Of a DNA stretch of 64,000 nucleotides, positions 16,745 through 25,356 are shown piece by piece. Each line of letters begins with the position of its first letter. Within the stretch, counting starts at the first letter, position 1. The translations under genes and the position numbers were made by a program. Origin of the DNA: Streptomyces albireticuli. Lineage in GTDB: Bacteria > Actinomycetota > Actinomycetes > Streptomycetales > Streptomycetaceae. The notes under the pieces are model-generated. The model saw only the letters and a list, made by a program, of their open reading frames with translations. It was not told the DNA's origin and ran no database searches. The stretch is taken from positions 372,001 to 436,000 of the forward strand of contig NZ_JAJQQS010000002.1 of NCBI RefSeq assembly GCF_021228125.1. Reading direction: 5' to 3'.

Positions 16745-18228
16745 GTGCGGTTCCCTTCCCCACGGTCCTCGGTGGCGGCGCGCCGGCGCCGTACGGTCCC
16801 GTGGCGGTGCTTGCGGCTCTCGTGCCCGGCCCCGCCCTCACGGGCCGGCGCCGGCTTGCTCTTGCGTGGCAGGTAGACGAGGGCCTCCGTGGCCGCGAAG
16901 CGCAGCACGAAGGTGGTGAGCAGGGCGATCACCGTGGCGGGCAGCACCCCGAGGCGGAGCGAGCCCACGAGAAAGGCGATCAGGGGGATGCGCAGCAGCA
17001 GATCGGCGTTGGCCAGCAGCGCGAAACGGCCGACCCGGTCCGCCCAGTGGCGGTGCCGCCGCCGGTCGCGGAACAGCAGCACCTCGATGAGCAGGAAGTT
17101 CCACAGCACACCGAACTGGTTGGCGACGATCTCCGCCGGGAGGTAGTGCAGCCCGGCGGTGGTCAGGAGATGGAGCCCCAGGAGGTTCGGCAGGAAGCCG
17201 GTGAGGCCGATGAGGCCGAAGAGGAGCATCCGGGCAACGGAGGACGCCGTGCGCAGGGTGGTGAGATGGCCGAGGAACCGCAGGCCCTCGCGGGCCGTGG
17301 ACTTGGACTCGCCCGCGAAGCGTTCCTGGAAGGCGAACGGCAGCTCGGTGACGGCCGCCGGCCGGCAGCGTACGGCCAGCTCCAGCAGGATCTTGTAGCC
17401 CAGCGGCCGGAGGGCGCCGGCGTCGGCCGCCGCCACGGCCTCGCGGCGGATCGCGAAGAAGCCGCTCATCGGATCGCTGACGCCCTTCAGCAGGCGCGGG
17501 AAGGCGCCCTTGGCCAGCCAGGTCGCGGCCCGCGAGACCGCGACGCGGTAGCCGCCGGCCAGCCCGGCGCGGCTGCCCCCGGGGCGGTAACGGCTGGCGA
17601 CGACCAGGTCGGCGCCCTCCCGGATGCCCGCCTCGACCAGCTCCGGGACCAGCGCGGGCGGGTGCTGGAGGTCGGCGTCCATCACGACGAACCAGCCGGG
17701 CTCCGGCGCGCCCCCGCGCAGCCCGCCCCGCATGCCCTCGACGACCGCGCCGCCGAGCCCGCCGACGGGCTCCCGGCGGTGGATGACGGAGACGGGGTAC
17801 GGGCACGAGCGCGCCGCCTCCCGGACGGCCTCCACGGTGTCGTCCGTGCTGTCGTCGACGAAGAGCACGTCGCAGGGGAAGCGCGAGGGGAGCGCCTCGG
17901 TGAGGCGGCGCAGCAGCTCGCGGACGTTCCCCGACTCGTTGAAGGTGGGCACGATGACGGTGACCGTCGCGGCGCGTGGCCCCGCGCCCGTGCCCGCACC
18001 GGGGGAGGGGAGCGCGGCCGGAAGGACGGCTCCCGGAGCGAAACCGGAACCGGCCGGGAAGCCAGGACCCGGAGGGAAAGCGGAATCCGGCGGATCCAAC
18101 GGGTGGTCCGTCCCCGGCGGCAGCGTCGTACGGTCCGGCAGCGCCGTACCGTCCGCCACTCCCGCCTCCGGTGGTCCCACGTGACGGCCCCGGGATCGGG
18201 GTCGGGGCCGGGGTCGGGAAAGCGTCAT
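16732..18228 (-). CDS. GT2 polyprenyl-phosphate glycosyltransferase fused to GtrA-like membrane domain
   Basis: 498 residues. A disordered Pro-rich N-terminus (~1-85) is followed by a GT-A domain with TVIVPTFNESGNVRELLRRL, the metal site FVVMDADLQHPP, and DVLFVDDSTDDT. From about residue 330 a GtrA-type four-helix membrane domain follows (LLFGLIGLTGFLPNLLGLH, then ANQFGVLWNFLLIEVLLF). Such proteins move a sugar from a nucleotide donor to polyprenyl phosphate, and the GtrA part helps flip the lipid-sugar. It would supply donor for the GT39-like protein encoded just upstream, with which it overlaps by 4 bp (ATGA). Confidence 0.88.
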   Translation of the reverse strand: MTLSRPRPRPRSRGRHVGPPEAGVADGTALPDRTTLPPGTDHPLDPPDSAFPPGPGFPAGSGFAPGAVLPAALPSPGAGTGAGPRAATVTVIVPTFNESGNVRELLRRLTEALPSRFPCDVLFVDDSTDDTVEAVREAARSCPYPVSVIHRREPVGGLGGAVVEGMRGGLRGGAPEPGWFVVMDADLQHPPALVPELVEAGIREGADLVVASRYRPGGSRAGLAGGYRVAVSRAATWLAKGAFPRLLKGVSDPMSGFFAIRREAVAAADAGALRPLGYKILLELAVRCRPAAVTELPFAFQERFAGESKSTAREGLRFLGHLTTLRTASSVARMLLFGLIGLTGFLPNLLGLHLLTTAGLHYLPAEIVANQFGVLWNFLLIEVLLFRDRRRHRHWADRVGRFALLANADLLLRIPLIAFLVGSLRLGVLPATVIALLTTFVLRFAATEALVYLPRKSKPAPAREGGAGHESRKHRHGTVRRRRAATEDRGEGNRTCHR

Positions 18229-19943
18229 CGCGCCGCCTCCGTCCGCGTCCCCGTCTCCGTCCGCGTCTTCGTCCGAGTCTCCGTCCCCTTCCGCGTCTTC
18301 GTCCCCGCCCCCGCCCCCGTCCCCGTGATCCGGCGGATCTCGATGCGGTCCGCGCCGCGCCCGAAGACCGCGACGGTCCGGGAGTGCTCCAGCGCGCCCT
18401 GGACGACCGGCAGATGGGCCGCGTCGCGCCGCACGGTGGGCGAGGCGACCACGTAGTCCAGGTCGCGCCAGCCGTCGGGCAGGCTGCGGGCGACGGCCGG
18501 GTCCAGGTCGGCCTTATAGAACCAGATGGCGCCCGTGCCGGGGGTGTAGCCGGCGTGCACGAGGTCGAGCCAGATCGCGTCGTCGGCGAGGACGCGCGTA
18601 CGGGCCGGGTCCGGGACCCTGTCCCGGTCGCGCAGCCAGGACGTCGTGGCCCGGTACGGGGCGTTGACGTCGGTGGTGACGGCGGCGCGGTCGCCGTCGT
18701 ACCAGCGCGGCACGGTGTACACCGTCGCCGCGCCGGTCAGCAGGACGACCGCGGTCCAGCGCGCGGGGTACCAGCGGCGCCGGAACCCCGGCCGGGTGCG
18801 CAGGGTCTTCCCGGTGACGGCCGCGGCGAGCCCGGCCAGCGACAGGGCCAGGAAAGGCAGCGCCTGGATGATGTACATCGCCGGCAGATAGCCGGAGGGG
18901 CGGAGCGCGACGACCGCGAGGATCAGTACGGCGAACGCGGGACCGGCCATCGCCCGGGCCGTCACGGAGCGGCGGGCGAGGACCGTCAGGGCGAGCGCGG
19001 CGGCCAGCCCGCCGACCGGCAGCACCCGGTCGTAGTACAGCCAGGCGCCGAGCACCTGGTGGGCGGCGGAGCCGGGGTCGAGGAGGAAGCCCGAACCGGC
19101 CCGGCTCATCTGGTACGTGACGCCGTCGACGAGCGAGACGTGGCCGGGGCCGGGGAACAGCTCGTGGTTGAGGAGCGCGAGCAGCGGATAGGAAAGGCCG
19201 ATCAGCACGCAAGCGGTCACCGCGCCCGTCACCGCGAACTTGCGGGTGTCGCGGTGGGTGTGGCGCCACATCGTCACCAGCAGCGCCGGCAGGACGACCA
19301 GCATGGTCTCCTTGGACAGCACGGCCACGGCGGCCGCGACACCGGCCCCGAAGTGGTGCCACAGGTGCCGGCGGGGCGACGCGGCCAGGCAGAAGGCCAG
19401 CAGCGTCCACATCACGGCGATGTTGTCGAGGAAGATCTCCCGCTGGAGGACGACCGACAGCGGGGACAGCCCGAAGAGGGCCATCCCGAGCCCGGCCGCC
19501 CAGAGCGGCAGCCCGAGCCGCCGCCCCAGCGCGTACACCAGCACCGCGCTCACCGCCGTCACCAGCAGCATCGCGCCGCGCATCGGGGCGACCGTGAGGA
19601 GGTCGGGCGCGAGGACCGAGGGGAGCCAGGTGAGGGCGGCGATCTGGAGCCAGCCCAGGGGCGGGTGGTCGTACCAATAGGTGTAGTGGGCCAGGCCCTT
19701 GCCCTGCTGGACGGCCCACGCCTGGGCGAGGTACGTACCCTCGTCGTCGCTGAGGTTGGGGTAGCCGGTGATGTTCCAGCCCTGGACGAGCAGGATCGCG
19801 ATCAGCAGCAGCCCGCAGAGCGCCAGGTCGGGGCGGGAGCGGCGCAGCCGCAGCACGGGCCGGAGCGGGACCGGGGCGCCCGCCGCGGCCGGGCGGTAGA
19901 GGGTGTCGGGCCGGGCCTGGGCGGTGGGGAGGGTCGCGGTCAC
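18225..19943 (-). CDS. GT39/GT-C-type integral membrane glycosyltransferase
   Basis: 572 residues with about ten or more membrane helices and the GT-C acidic motif in the first periplasmic loop: YPNLSDDEGTYLAQAW, followed by YWYDHPPLGWLQIAAL. This loop is typical of ArnT/PMT-like enzymes that take sugars from polyprenyl-phosphate donors and attach them outside the membrane. A soluble C-terminal part (RVLADDAIWLDLVHAGY, VVASPTVRRDAAHLP) follows. GTG 19943 overlaps the stop of the upstream GT2 by 4 bp (GTGA), and its own stop overlaps the next gene (ATGA). The donor is probably made by the downstream GT2-GtrA protein. Confidence 0.87.
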   Translation of the reverse strand: MTATLPTAQARPDTLYRPAAAGAPVPLRPVLRLRRSRPDLALCGLLLIAILLVQGWNITGYPNLSDDEGTYLAQAWAVQQGKGLAHYTYWYDHPPLGWLQIAALTWLPSVLAPDLLTVAPMRGAMLLVTAVSAVLVYALGRRLGLPLWAAGLGMALFGLSPLSVVLQREIFLDNIAVMWTLLAFCLAASPRRHLWHHFGAGVAAAVAVLSKETMLVVLPALLVTMWRHTHRDTRKFAVTGAVTACVLIGLSYPLLALLNHELFPGPGHVSLVDGVTYQMSRAGSGFLLDPGSAAHQVLGAWLYYDRVLPVGGLAAALALTVLARRSVTARAMAGPAFAVLILAVVALRPSGYLPAMYIIQALPFLALSLAGLAAAVTGKTLRTRPGFRRRWYPARWTAVVLLTGAATVYTVPRWYDGDRAAVTTDVNAPYRATTSWLRDRDRVPDPARTRVLADDAIWLDLVHAGYTPGTGAIWFYKADLDPAVARSLPDGWRDLDYVVASPTVRRDAAHLPVVQGALEHSRTVAVFGRGADRIEIRRITGTGAGAGTKTRKGTETRTKTRTETGTRTEAAR

Positions 19944-21196
19944 GACGTGACGTCCTCTCGGGTGAGGTGCGCGCCGACGTGCTGGGTGAGCTCCCACTCG
20001 TTGCGGCCCCGCTGCTCCCGCCAGACCGCGCGGACGGCGGCCCCGGCGAGGAGGAACTGGTAGAACGGGCCACCGGCGACGAGCTTGAGGTAGTGGACCA
20101 GGCGCACCCGGAAGCCGTACTGCTTGCCGAAGTCGTGCAGCCCGACGATCTCGAAGACGAAGGTGACGAAGGCCGTCACGGCCGGCAGGAACGTCAGCAC
20201 GGCGATGTGGACGGGAACGTGCAGCAGAAGCGTCACGAGGACGTTGAGCGGGATGACGAGCCCGGTGAACGCCTGGAAGAACGGGGTCATCAGGGTGTAG
20301 CGGGCGAGCATCCGCTGCCCGAAGGTCGGCAGCCGGTGCCAGTCGCGCTTGCGGTAGACCTGGATGAAGCCCTGGTTCCAGCGGGTGCGCTGCTTGAGCA
20401 GACTCATCAGGGAGCCGGGCGTCTCCTCGCGGGTGACCATCTCCGCGTCGTACGCGACGACGACGCGCTTGCCCCTGCTGGACAGCCGTACGCCCAGGTC
20501 GCAGTCCTCGGCCAGGCAGTTCGGGTCCCAGCCGCCGGCCTCGCGCAGCACGTCGGTGCGGACGAAGACGGTGTTGCCGCCGAGGGGGATAAAGCCCTTC
20601 GCGGCGTGCAGGTGCAGCCGGCTGCGGAACCAGAAGAAGTACTCCAGGCAGTTGCGCAGGCTGTACCAGCTGGAGTGGAAGTTGATCAGCTGGACGCCGC
20701 CCTGCACCACATCGGCGCCGGTGCTGCGGAAGGCGTGGTCGACATGGGTGAGCAGCGCCGGGTGCACCTGGTCCTCGGCGTCGAAGACCCCGACGACCTC
20801 GCCGAGGCAGTGCGGGAGTGCGGTGTTCAGGGCCTTCGGCTTGTTCTTCGCGGCGTGGGTGTCGGTGATCACCCGTACCCGGTTGGGCGCGGAGGCCGCG
20901 ACGCGCTCGGCGACCTCGGCCGTGCCCGGGTCGTCGTGGCCGACGACGACGAGGATCTCGAAACGGGTGTGGGTGGAGAGCAGCAGGCGTCTGACGGTGT
21001 GTTCCAGAACGGCCTGTTCGTGGCGGGCCGGCACCAGCAGCGAGAAGGACAGCGAGCCGTGGTCGGTCGGGCGCTCGAAGCGGGTGGCCGCGAGCGTCTC
21101 GGGCGTGCGCCAGGCGTGCATCTGCCACCAGAGCGTGAAGGCGGCCATCCAGAAGAGCGTCAGCGAAACGACGCAGACCAATACGGACGTGAGCAA
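19940..21196 (-). CDS. Processive GT2 membrane glycosyltransferase (polysaccharide synthase type)
   Basis: About 418 residues. One N-terminal membrane helix (VLVCVVSLTLFWMAAFTLWW), then a cytosolic GT-A domain with FSLLVPARHE, VVGVFDAEDQVHP (DxD-type), AEDCDLGVRL (catalytic ED) and the processivity motif KQRTRWNQG (Q-x-x-R-W), then about four C-terminal helices. This is the layout of polymerising synthases such as cellulose, hyaluronan or PNAG synthases; the product here is unknown. TTG 21196 is preferred because AGGGGGG lies 5-10 bases before it; TTG 21220 is an alternative. First gene of the four-gene operon. Confidence 0.87.
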   Translation of the reverse strand: MLTSVLVCVVSLTLFWMAAFTLWWQMHAWRTPETLAATRFERPTDHGSLSFSLLVPARHEQAVLEHTVRRLLLSTHTRFEILVVVGHDDPGTAEVAERVAASAPNRVRVITDTHAAKNKPKALNTALPHCLGEVVGVFDAEDQVHPALLTHVDHAFRSTGADVVQGGVQLINFHSSWYSLRNCLEYFFWFRSRLHLHAAKGFIPLGGNTVFVRTDVLREAGGWDPNCLAEDCDLGVRLSSRGKRVVVAYDAEMVTREETPGSLMSLLKQRTRWNQGFIQVYRKRDWHRLPTFGQRMLARYTLMTPFFQAFTGLVIPLNVLVTLLLHVPVHIAVLTFLPAVTAFVTFVFEIVGLHDFGKQYGFRVRLVHYLKLVAGGPFYQFLLAGAAVRAVWREQRGRNEWELTQHVGAHLTREDVTS

Positions 21197-21539
21197 AGAA
21201 GTCCCCCCTAGGACCCACAAGTAGGACGCGCGAGATGGCGCGCTACGGCAGCGCGAAGTGGGCCATCGGTCGTACGGCCGTCGAGCCCCCCGGCCGCCGC
21301 TGTGTGGCCTGCCCCCTCACGCGACTCCCCAGTGCGCGTGTGTCTCCCCTTCGCTGGAGAGAGTAAGGGGGGAAGATGAAACGCAGGTGCTTAATTGATA
21401 AATCCTGTGTTTCCGAACTTACGGTCGATCGGGGGCAGTTGGGTGGTGAAAGCGCCATAGGGGCGCGCTTCGAGGGCGCGCTCCGGCCTGGCCGGGGCCG
21501 CCCTTCCGTGCCACCGTGAGCGGTGGGAAGCTGTCCTCT
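21197..21539. other. Divergent intergenic region between glycan operon and lipoprotein gene
   Basis: 343 bp without a gene. It holds the ribosome-binding site for the leftward operon (21201-21206) and an unusually AT-rich island at about 21388-21422 (including ttaattgataaatcctgtg), which probably contains promoter elements for one or both directions. No sigma-factor consensus could be fixed with confidence. Confidence 0.45.
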
Positions 21540-22052
21540 ATGGGTGCATTGAGGCGCCTACGGGCCCGACAGGTGCTGTACGCCGCGGGGGTGGCCGCGC
21601 TCGTGGGGCCGGCCGCCCTGTTGCTCGTCGGCTGTGAACCGGCGGAAGCGGGTGGTCTCAATTCGGTGGCCGTCGCCGTCACCACCGACAAACGCGCCAC
21701 CGGCAGGCTCCAGCACGACGGCTATCCCGTGCAGTGGCTGTCGTGCATCGGCACGGCCGAGGCGGGCGGTTCCACGGACAAGGGCTCGCCGCGCCCGGTG
21801 TCGGCGGTGGGCGTCGACTGCGAGGGCCGGACGGGCGGCGGGCAGAAGATCATCGTCTATGGGCGGGTCACGGGGATCCACGGCGAGACCTGCGTGCGGG
21901 GGAAGCTGACGGGCAAGGTGGACGGGAAGACGGTGTTCACGGCTTCGGTGCTGGGGGAGTGCGAGGGGAGCGGGGCGGGGTCTGGTGGGCGGCATGAGCC
22001 GTCGCCGGACTGTACGGATGAGCACGGGAAGTCGAAGTCGAAGGGGAAGTAG
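21540..22052 (+). CDS. Putative secreted lipoprotein
   Basis: 170 residues: basic N-terminus MGALRRLRARQ, hydrophobic helix and lipobox LLLVGC with Cys32 as the likely lipidated residue. The mature part is small, with Cys pairs (WLSCIGTAE, VGVDCEGRTG, GETCVRGKLTG, LGECEGSG) and a disordered Lys/Ser-rich tail. No family is recognised. ATG 21540 is chosen because the signal peptide begins there; GTG 21516 would add eight residues. It is divergent from the glycan operon, so a cell-surface role linked to it is possible but unproven. Confidence 0.7.
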   Translation: MGALRRLRARQVLYAAGVAALVGPAALLLVGCEPAEAGGLNSVAVAVTTDKRATGRLQHDGYPVQWLSCIGTAEAGGSTDKGSPRPVSAVGVDCEGRTGGGQKIIVYGRVTGIHGETCVRGKLTGKVDGKTVFTASVLGECEGSGAGSGGRHEPSPDCTDEHGKSKSKGK

Positions 22053-22084
22053 GGGGCGGGGGGTGGGGGGGGGGGCGGGTGCGG

Positions 22085-22310
22085 TGTGCCGCTGCGCGGG
22101 GCCTTTCCCCAGCCCCGCCCCTTCCCGAAACCGGGGCTCCGCCCCGGACCCCGGTCCTCAATCGCCGGACGGGCTGAAAATCAGCCCGTCCGGCGATTGA
22201 GGACACCGCGCGTCAGCGCGGAAGGGGGCCCGGGGGCGAAGCCCCCGGTTACGGGAAGGGGCGGGTAGGGGACAAAGCCCCGCGCAGCGGCACACCGCAC
22301 CCGCCCCCGC
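22085..22310. repeat. Nested palindromic intergenic element, copy A
   Basis: The core is a perfect 20-bp stem with a 3-base loop: TCAATCGCCGGACGGGCTGA (22158-22177) and its complement (22181-22200). Flanking outer complementary blocks (gcggggc...ccgccccttcccg on the left, cgggaaggggcggg...gccccgc on the right) form a larger hairpin. It lies between the lipoprotein gene and the AAA+ gene. Three relatives are in this window (34040-34205, 37805-37975, 48485-48825). A bidirectional-terminator role is inferred from position. The rest of the 22053-22363 gap is G-tract and promoter sequence. Confidence 0.85.
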
Positions 22311-22363
22311 CCCACCCCGGCACCCCGGTCCACCCGCCGCAACGCCCCGCTTAGGGTGGGGGC

Positions 22364-23863
22364 ATGCCCGACGAGTCCCCCCTCATCAAGAGCCTGCGCA
22401 CCGCCGTGGACGCCGCCCCCGACGACGTACCCCTGCGCCTTCACCTCGCCCAGCTCCTGCTCGACGCGGGACACGTCCAGGACGCCATCGCCCAGGCCGC
22501 CGGAGCCCTCCAGCGGGAGCCGGGCAACACCGACGCCCAGGTGCTCATGGCACGCGCCGTAGCGCCCGCCGCTCCCGCCGTACCGGCCGCGCCCGCCGCC
22601 CTCAGCGCTCCCGCTGCCTCTACCACTCCCGTCGCACCCGCGCCCCCGAGCGCCCCCACGCGACTCGACGCGCCCCCCGTAGCCGACCCCGCCACGGCCG
22701 CCGGAGTCACCGCACCGGCGGCGACCGACGAAGCGACCGCACCGGACGCACCGCCCGCGACCGGCGGCCCGTACGACTGGAAGCGCGCCGAGAACGAGCT
22801 CGCGGACGTCGTCCCGCCCCGCTTCGTCCAGCCCCCGGCCTCGTCCCCGGCCTCGTCCCCGGCCACGCCCCCGGCCCCGTCCGTGCCCGGGCCGTCCGGC
22901 CCCTCCGGCCCGCCCCCGGAGCCGGAGTTCCCCGAGGCCCCGCTCACCGTCGACGGGTCCGGCACCGCCGACGACTCCTCCCTCTGGGAGGTCCAGCCGG
23001 GCGACATCACCCTCGCCGACGTCGGCGGCATGCACGAGGTCAAGGACCGGCTGGAGGCCGCCTTCCTCGCCCCCATGCGCAACCCCGAGCTGCGCAAGCT
23101 CTACGGCAAGAGCCTCCGCGGCGGCCTGCTGCTCTACGGCCCGCCCGGCTGCGGCAAGACGTACATCGCCCGCGCCGTCGCCGGTGAGCTCGGCGCCCGC
23201 TTCATGTCCGTCAGCATCAGCGATGTCCTCGACATGTGGATCGGCAACTCCGAGCGGAACCTCCGCCAGCTCTTCGAGACCGCCCGCCGCAACGCCCCCT
23301 GCGTCCTCTTCCTCGACGAACTGGACGCCCTCGGCGCCAAGCGCAGCCAGATCCGCAACACCGGCATGCGCAACACCGTCAACCAGCTGCTCACCGAGCT
23401 GGACGGCGTCGACGGCAGCGCCAACGACGGCGTCTTCGTCCTCGCGGCCACCAACCACCCCTGGGACGTCGACACCGCGCTGCGCCGCCCCGGCCGCCTC
23501 GACCGGATGCTGCTCGTGCTGCCGCCCGACCGGACCGCGCGCGAGGGGATCATCCACCACCACCTCAAGGACCGGCCCGTCGCCGGGATCGACCTGGCCA
23601 AGCTGGCCAAGCGGACCGAGGGGTTCTCCGGCGCGGACCTACGGCACCTGTGCGAGTCGGCCGCCGAGCGGGCGCTCCTGGACTCCGTGCGCACCGGCCG
23701 GGCCCGCATGATCGAGATGTCCGATCTGCTCGGCGCCCTCGACCAGCTGCGGCCCTCCACCGGCCCCTGGTTCGCCTCGGCCCGTAACGTGGCGCAGTTC
23801 GCCAACGACGGCGGCGCGTACGACGAGCTCCTCACGTACCTGAAGCGGAAGAAGATGCTGTGA
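22364..23863 (+). CDS. AAA+ ATPase (FtsH/Cdc48-like domain) with N-terminal TPR-like segment
   Basis: 499 residues. Residues 1-65 form a TPR-like helical pair (LRLHLAQLLLDAGHVQDAI). Residues 66-200 are Ala/Pro-rich and disordered. The AAA+ domain follows with Walker A GPPGCGKT (259-266), Walker B CVLFLDELDALG (~315-326), sensor/second-region ATNHPWDVD, and arginine-finger segment RRPGRLDRML. The class fits classical AAA proteins that remodel protein complexes with ATP; no protease domain is present. Its stop overlaps the downstream TPR gene by 4 bp (GTGA), so the two probably act together. Confidence 0.87.
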   Translation: MPDESPLIKSLRTAVDAAPDDVPLRLHLAQLLLDAGHVQDAIAQAAGALQREPGNTDAQVLMARAVAPAAPAVPAAPAALSAPAASTTPVAPAPPSAPTRLDAPPVADPATAAGVTAPAATDEATAPDAPPATGGPYDWKRAENELADVVPPRFVQPPASSPASSPATPPAPSVPGPSGPSGPPPEPEFPEAPLTVDGSGTADDSSLWEVQPGDITLADVGGMHEVKDRLEAAFLAPMRNPELRKLYGKSLRGGLLLYGPPGCGKTYIARAVAGELGARFMSVSISDVLDMWIGNSERNLRQLFETARRNAPCVLFLDELDALGAKRSQIRNTGMRNTVNQLLTELDGVDGSANDGVFVLAATNHPWDVDTALRRPGRLDRMLLVLPPDRTAREGIIHHHLKDRPVAGIDLAKLAKRTEGFSGADLRHLCESAAERALLDSVRTGRARMIEMSDLLGALDQLRPSTGPWFASARNVAQFANDGGAYDELLTYLKRKKML

Positions 23864-24951
23864 GCGACACGACCCACCCGGTCGTCGCCCGCGCCATGGC
23901 GCTCATGGACGTCGACCGCTGCACCCAGGCCCAGGAGATCCTCTCCGGTCACCTGGCGACGTTCCCGGAGGACGTCCGGGCCTGGGAACGGCTCTCGGTC
24001 TGCCGTTTCCAGGCACGGGACTGGACGGGCGCGGTGCGGGCGGCGGACGAGGCCCTCCAGCTGAACCCCGAGTTCGTGGACGCCCACCTGCGGCGCAGCG
24101 AGGCGTTCCGCGTCTGCGGCTGGACGAAGCAGGCGGTCGAGGCGGCCCGCGAGGCCGTCCGGCTGCTGCCCGAGGACCCGGCCCCCCACGTCGTCCTGTC
24201 GCACGCCCTGCACAAGCTCCCGGAGAAGGAGGGGCTCCAGGAGGCATACGAGGCCGCCTTGGAGGCGATACGCCTGGAACCGGAGCGCGTGAGCGCGCAC
24301 TTCGCGCTCTACTCCGCCGCCTACGACATGGGCCGCAAGGACATCGCGGCCCAGGCCATGCACCAGGTCCTCTCCTTCGACCCCGGCGACGCCGAGGCCC
24401 TCAGCAACCTCGCGGCACTGCGCACGGAGGACCCCAACGGCGACCTGTTCGCCGCCACCGAGGACCTCGCGGTGGCCCTCTCCCTCGAGCCCGACTCCTG
24501 GCACGCCCGGCACAACCTCGACGCCGTCGCGCGCAAGATGATGAAGCAGGCGCGCTGGCCGGCGCTGGCTTCCCTGGTCATCGCCATGGCGACGGCGGTG
24601 GCCGGCGACACGGCGCCCGAAGGGCAGGGGCTGGGCCCTTCCATCCCGCTCGGCGCGCAGGCAGTGGGCCTCGGCGCCATCGCGGCGATGTGGGCCTGCT
24701 GCGTCCTGCTGACGCTCCGCAAGATCCCCCGGTCCGTCCGCGGCTATCTGCTGCGGCTGCCCCGGCGGATCCCCGCCCTGAAGGTGATGGCCTGCGGCGT
24801 CGTCTGGTGCGTGATGTGCGCGGTGCTGCTCCTGACCTTCCCGTACGGCCCGCAGTGGTTCGTCGGCGTGTTCCTCAATTCCGGCTGGGTGGGACTGGCG
24901 GGATGCATGATCTATGCCGCCAGGTCCAAGCGCCTGAAGACGCACGGGTAA
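23860..24951 (+). CDS. TPR-repeat membrane protein, partner of the AAA+ ATPase
   Basis: 363 residues. The first ~230 are TPR helices (for example AWERLSVCRFQARDWTGAVRAA and ADEALQLNPEFVDAHLRRSE), with repeats of about 34 residues. The C-terminal ~130 residues hold about four membrane helices (ALASLVIAMATAVAG, GAIAAMWACCVLLTL, MACGVVWCVMCAVLLLTF, FLNSGWVGLAGCMIYAA). GTG 23860 overlaps the ATPase stop. Likely arrangement: a membrane anchor with a cytosolic TPR platform that recruits substrates or the ATPase; this is inference. Confidence 0.85.
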   Translation: MSDTTHPVVARAMALMDVDRCTQAQEILSGHLATFPEDVRAWERLSVCRFQARDWTGAVRAADEALQLNPEFVDAHLRRSEAFRVCGWTKQAVEAAREAVRLLPEDPAPHVVLSHALHKLPEKEGLQEAYEAALEAIRLEPERVSAHFALYSAAYDMGRKDIAAQAMHQVLSFDPGDAEALSNLAALRTEDPNGDLFAATEDLAVALSLEPDSWHARHNLDAVARKMMKQARWPALASLVIAMATAVAGDTAPEGQGLGPSIPLGAQAVGLGAIAAMWACCVLLTLRKIPRSVRGYLLRLPRRIPALKVMACGVVWCVMCAVLLLTFPYGPQWFVGVFLNSGWVGLAGCMIYAARSKRLKTHG

Positions 24952-24992
24952 CATCCGGACCGTACGAGCCGACGACCCCTGAGGAGCCACCG

Positions 24993-25352
24993 GTGGCGGG
25001 AGAACCGCAGGCCGACTGCCTGTTCTGCAAGATCGTCGCGGGGGAGGTGCCCGCGACCGTCGTCCGGGAGACCGAGACGACCGTCGCGTTCCGCGACATC
25101 AACCCGCAGGCGCCCACCCATGTCCTGGTGATCCCCAAGGTGCACCACCCGGACGCCGCGTCCCTCGCGGCCGCCGAGCCGCAGATCGCCGCGGACATAC
25201 TGCGCGAGGCCGGCCACGTCGCCGCGGACGAGGGCGTGGACGCCTCGGGCTACCGCGTCGTCTTCAACACGGGCAGCGGCGCCGGCCAGACCGTCTTCCA
25301 CGCGCACGCCCACGTGCTCGGCGGACGCGGCCTCAACTGGCCCCCCGGCTAG
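24993..25352 (+). CDS. HIT-family nucleotide hydrolase/transferase
   Basis: 119 residues with the complete histidine triad [10 protein letters not shown] close to the C-terminus, preceded by [16 protein letters not shown] and [16 protein letters not shown] proteins of this size (HINT type) hydrolyse AMP-linked nucleotides such as adenosine phosphoramidates in the cytosol. GTG 24993 is chosen because gaggag lies 6 bases upstream. The CxxC pair (Cys9, Cys12) is typical of the HINT branch. RNase Z follows after 4 bp, consistent with one operon. Confidence 0.92.
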   Translation: MAGEPQADCLFCKIVAGEVPATVVRETETTVAFRDINPQAPTHVLVIPKVHHPDAASLAAAEPQIAADILREAGHVAADEGVDASGYRVVFNTGSGAGQTVFHAHAHVLGGRGLNWPPG

Positions 25353-25356
25353 CCCC

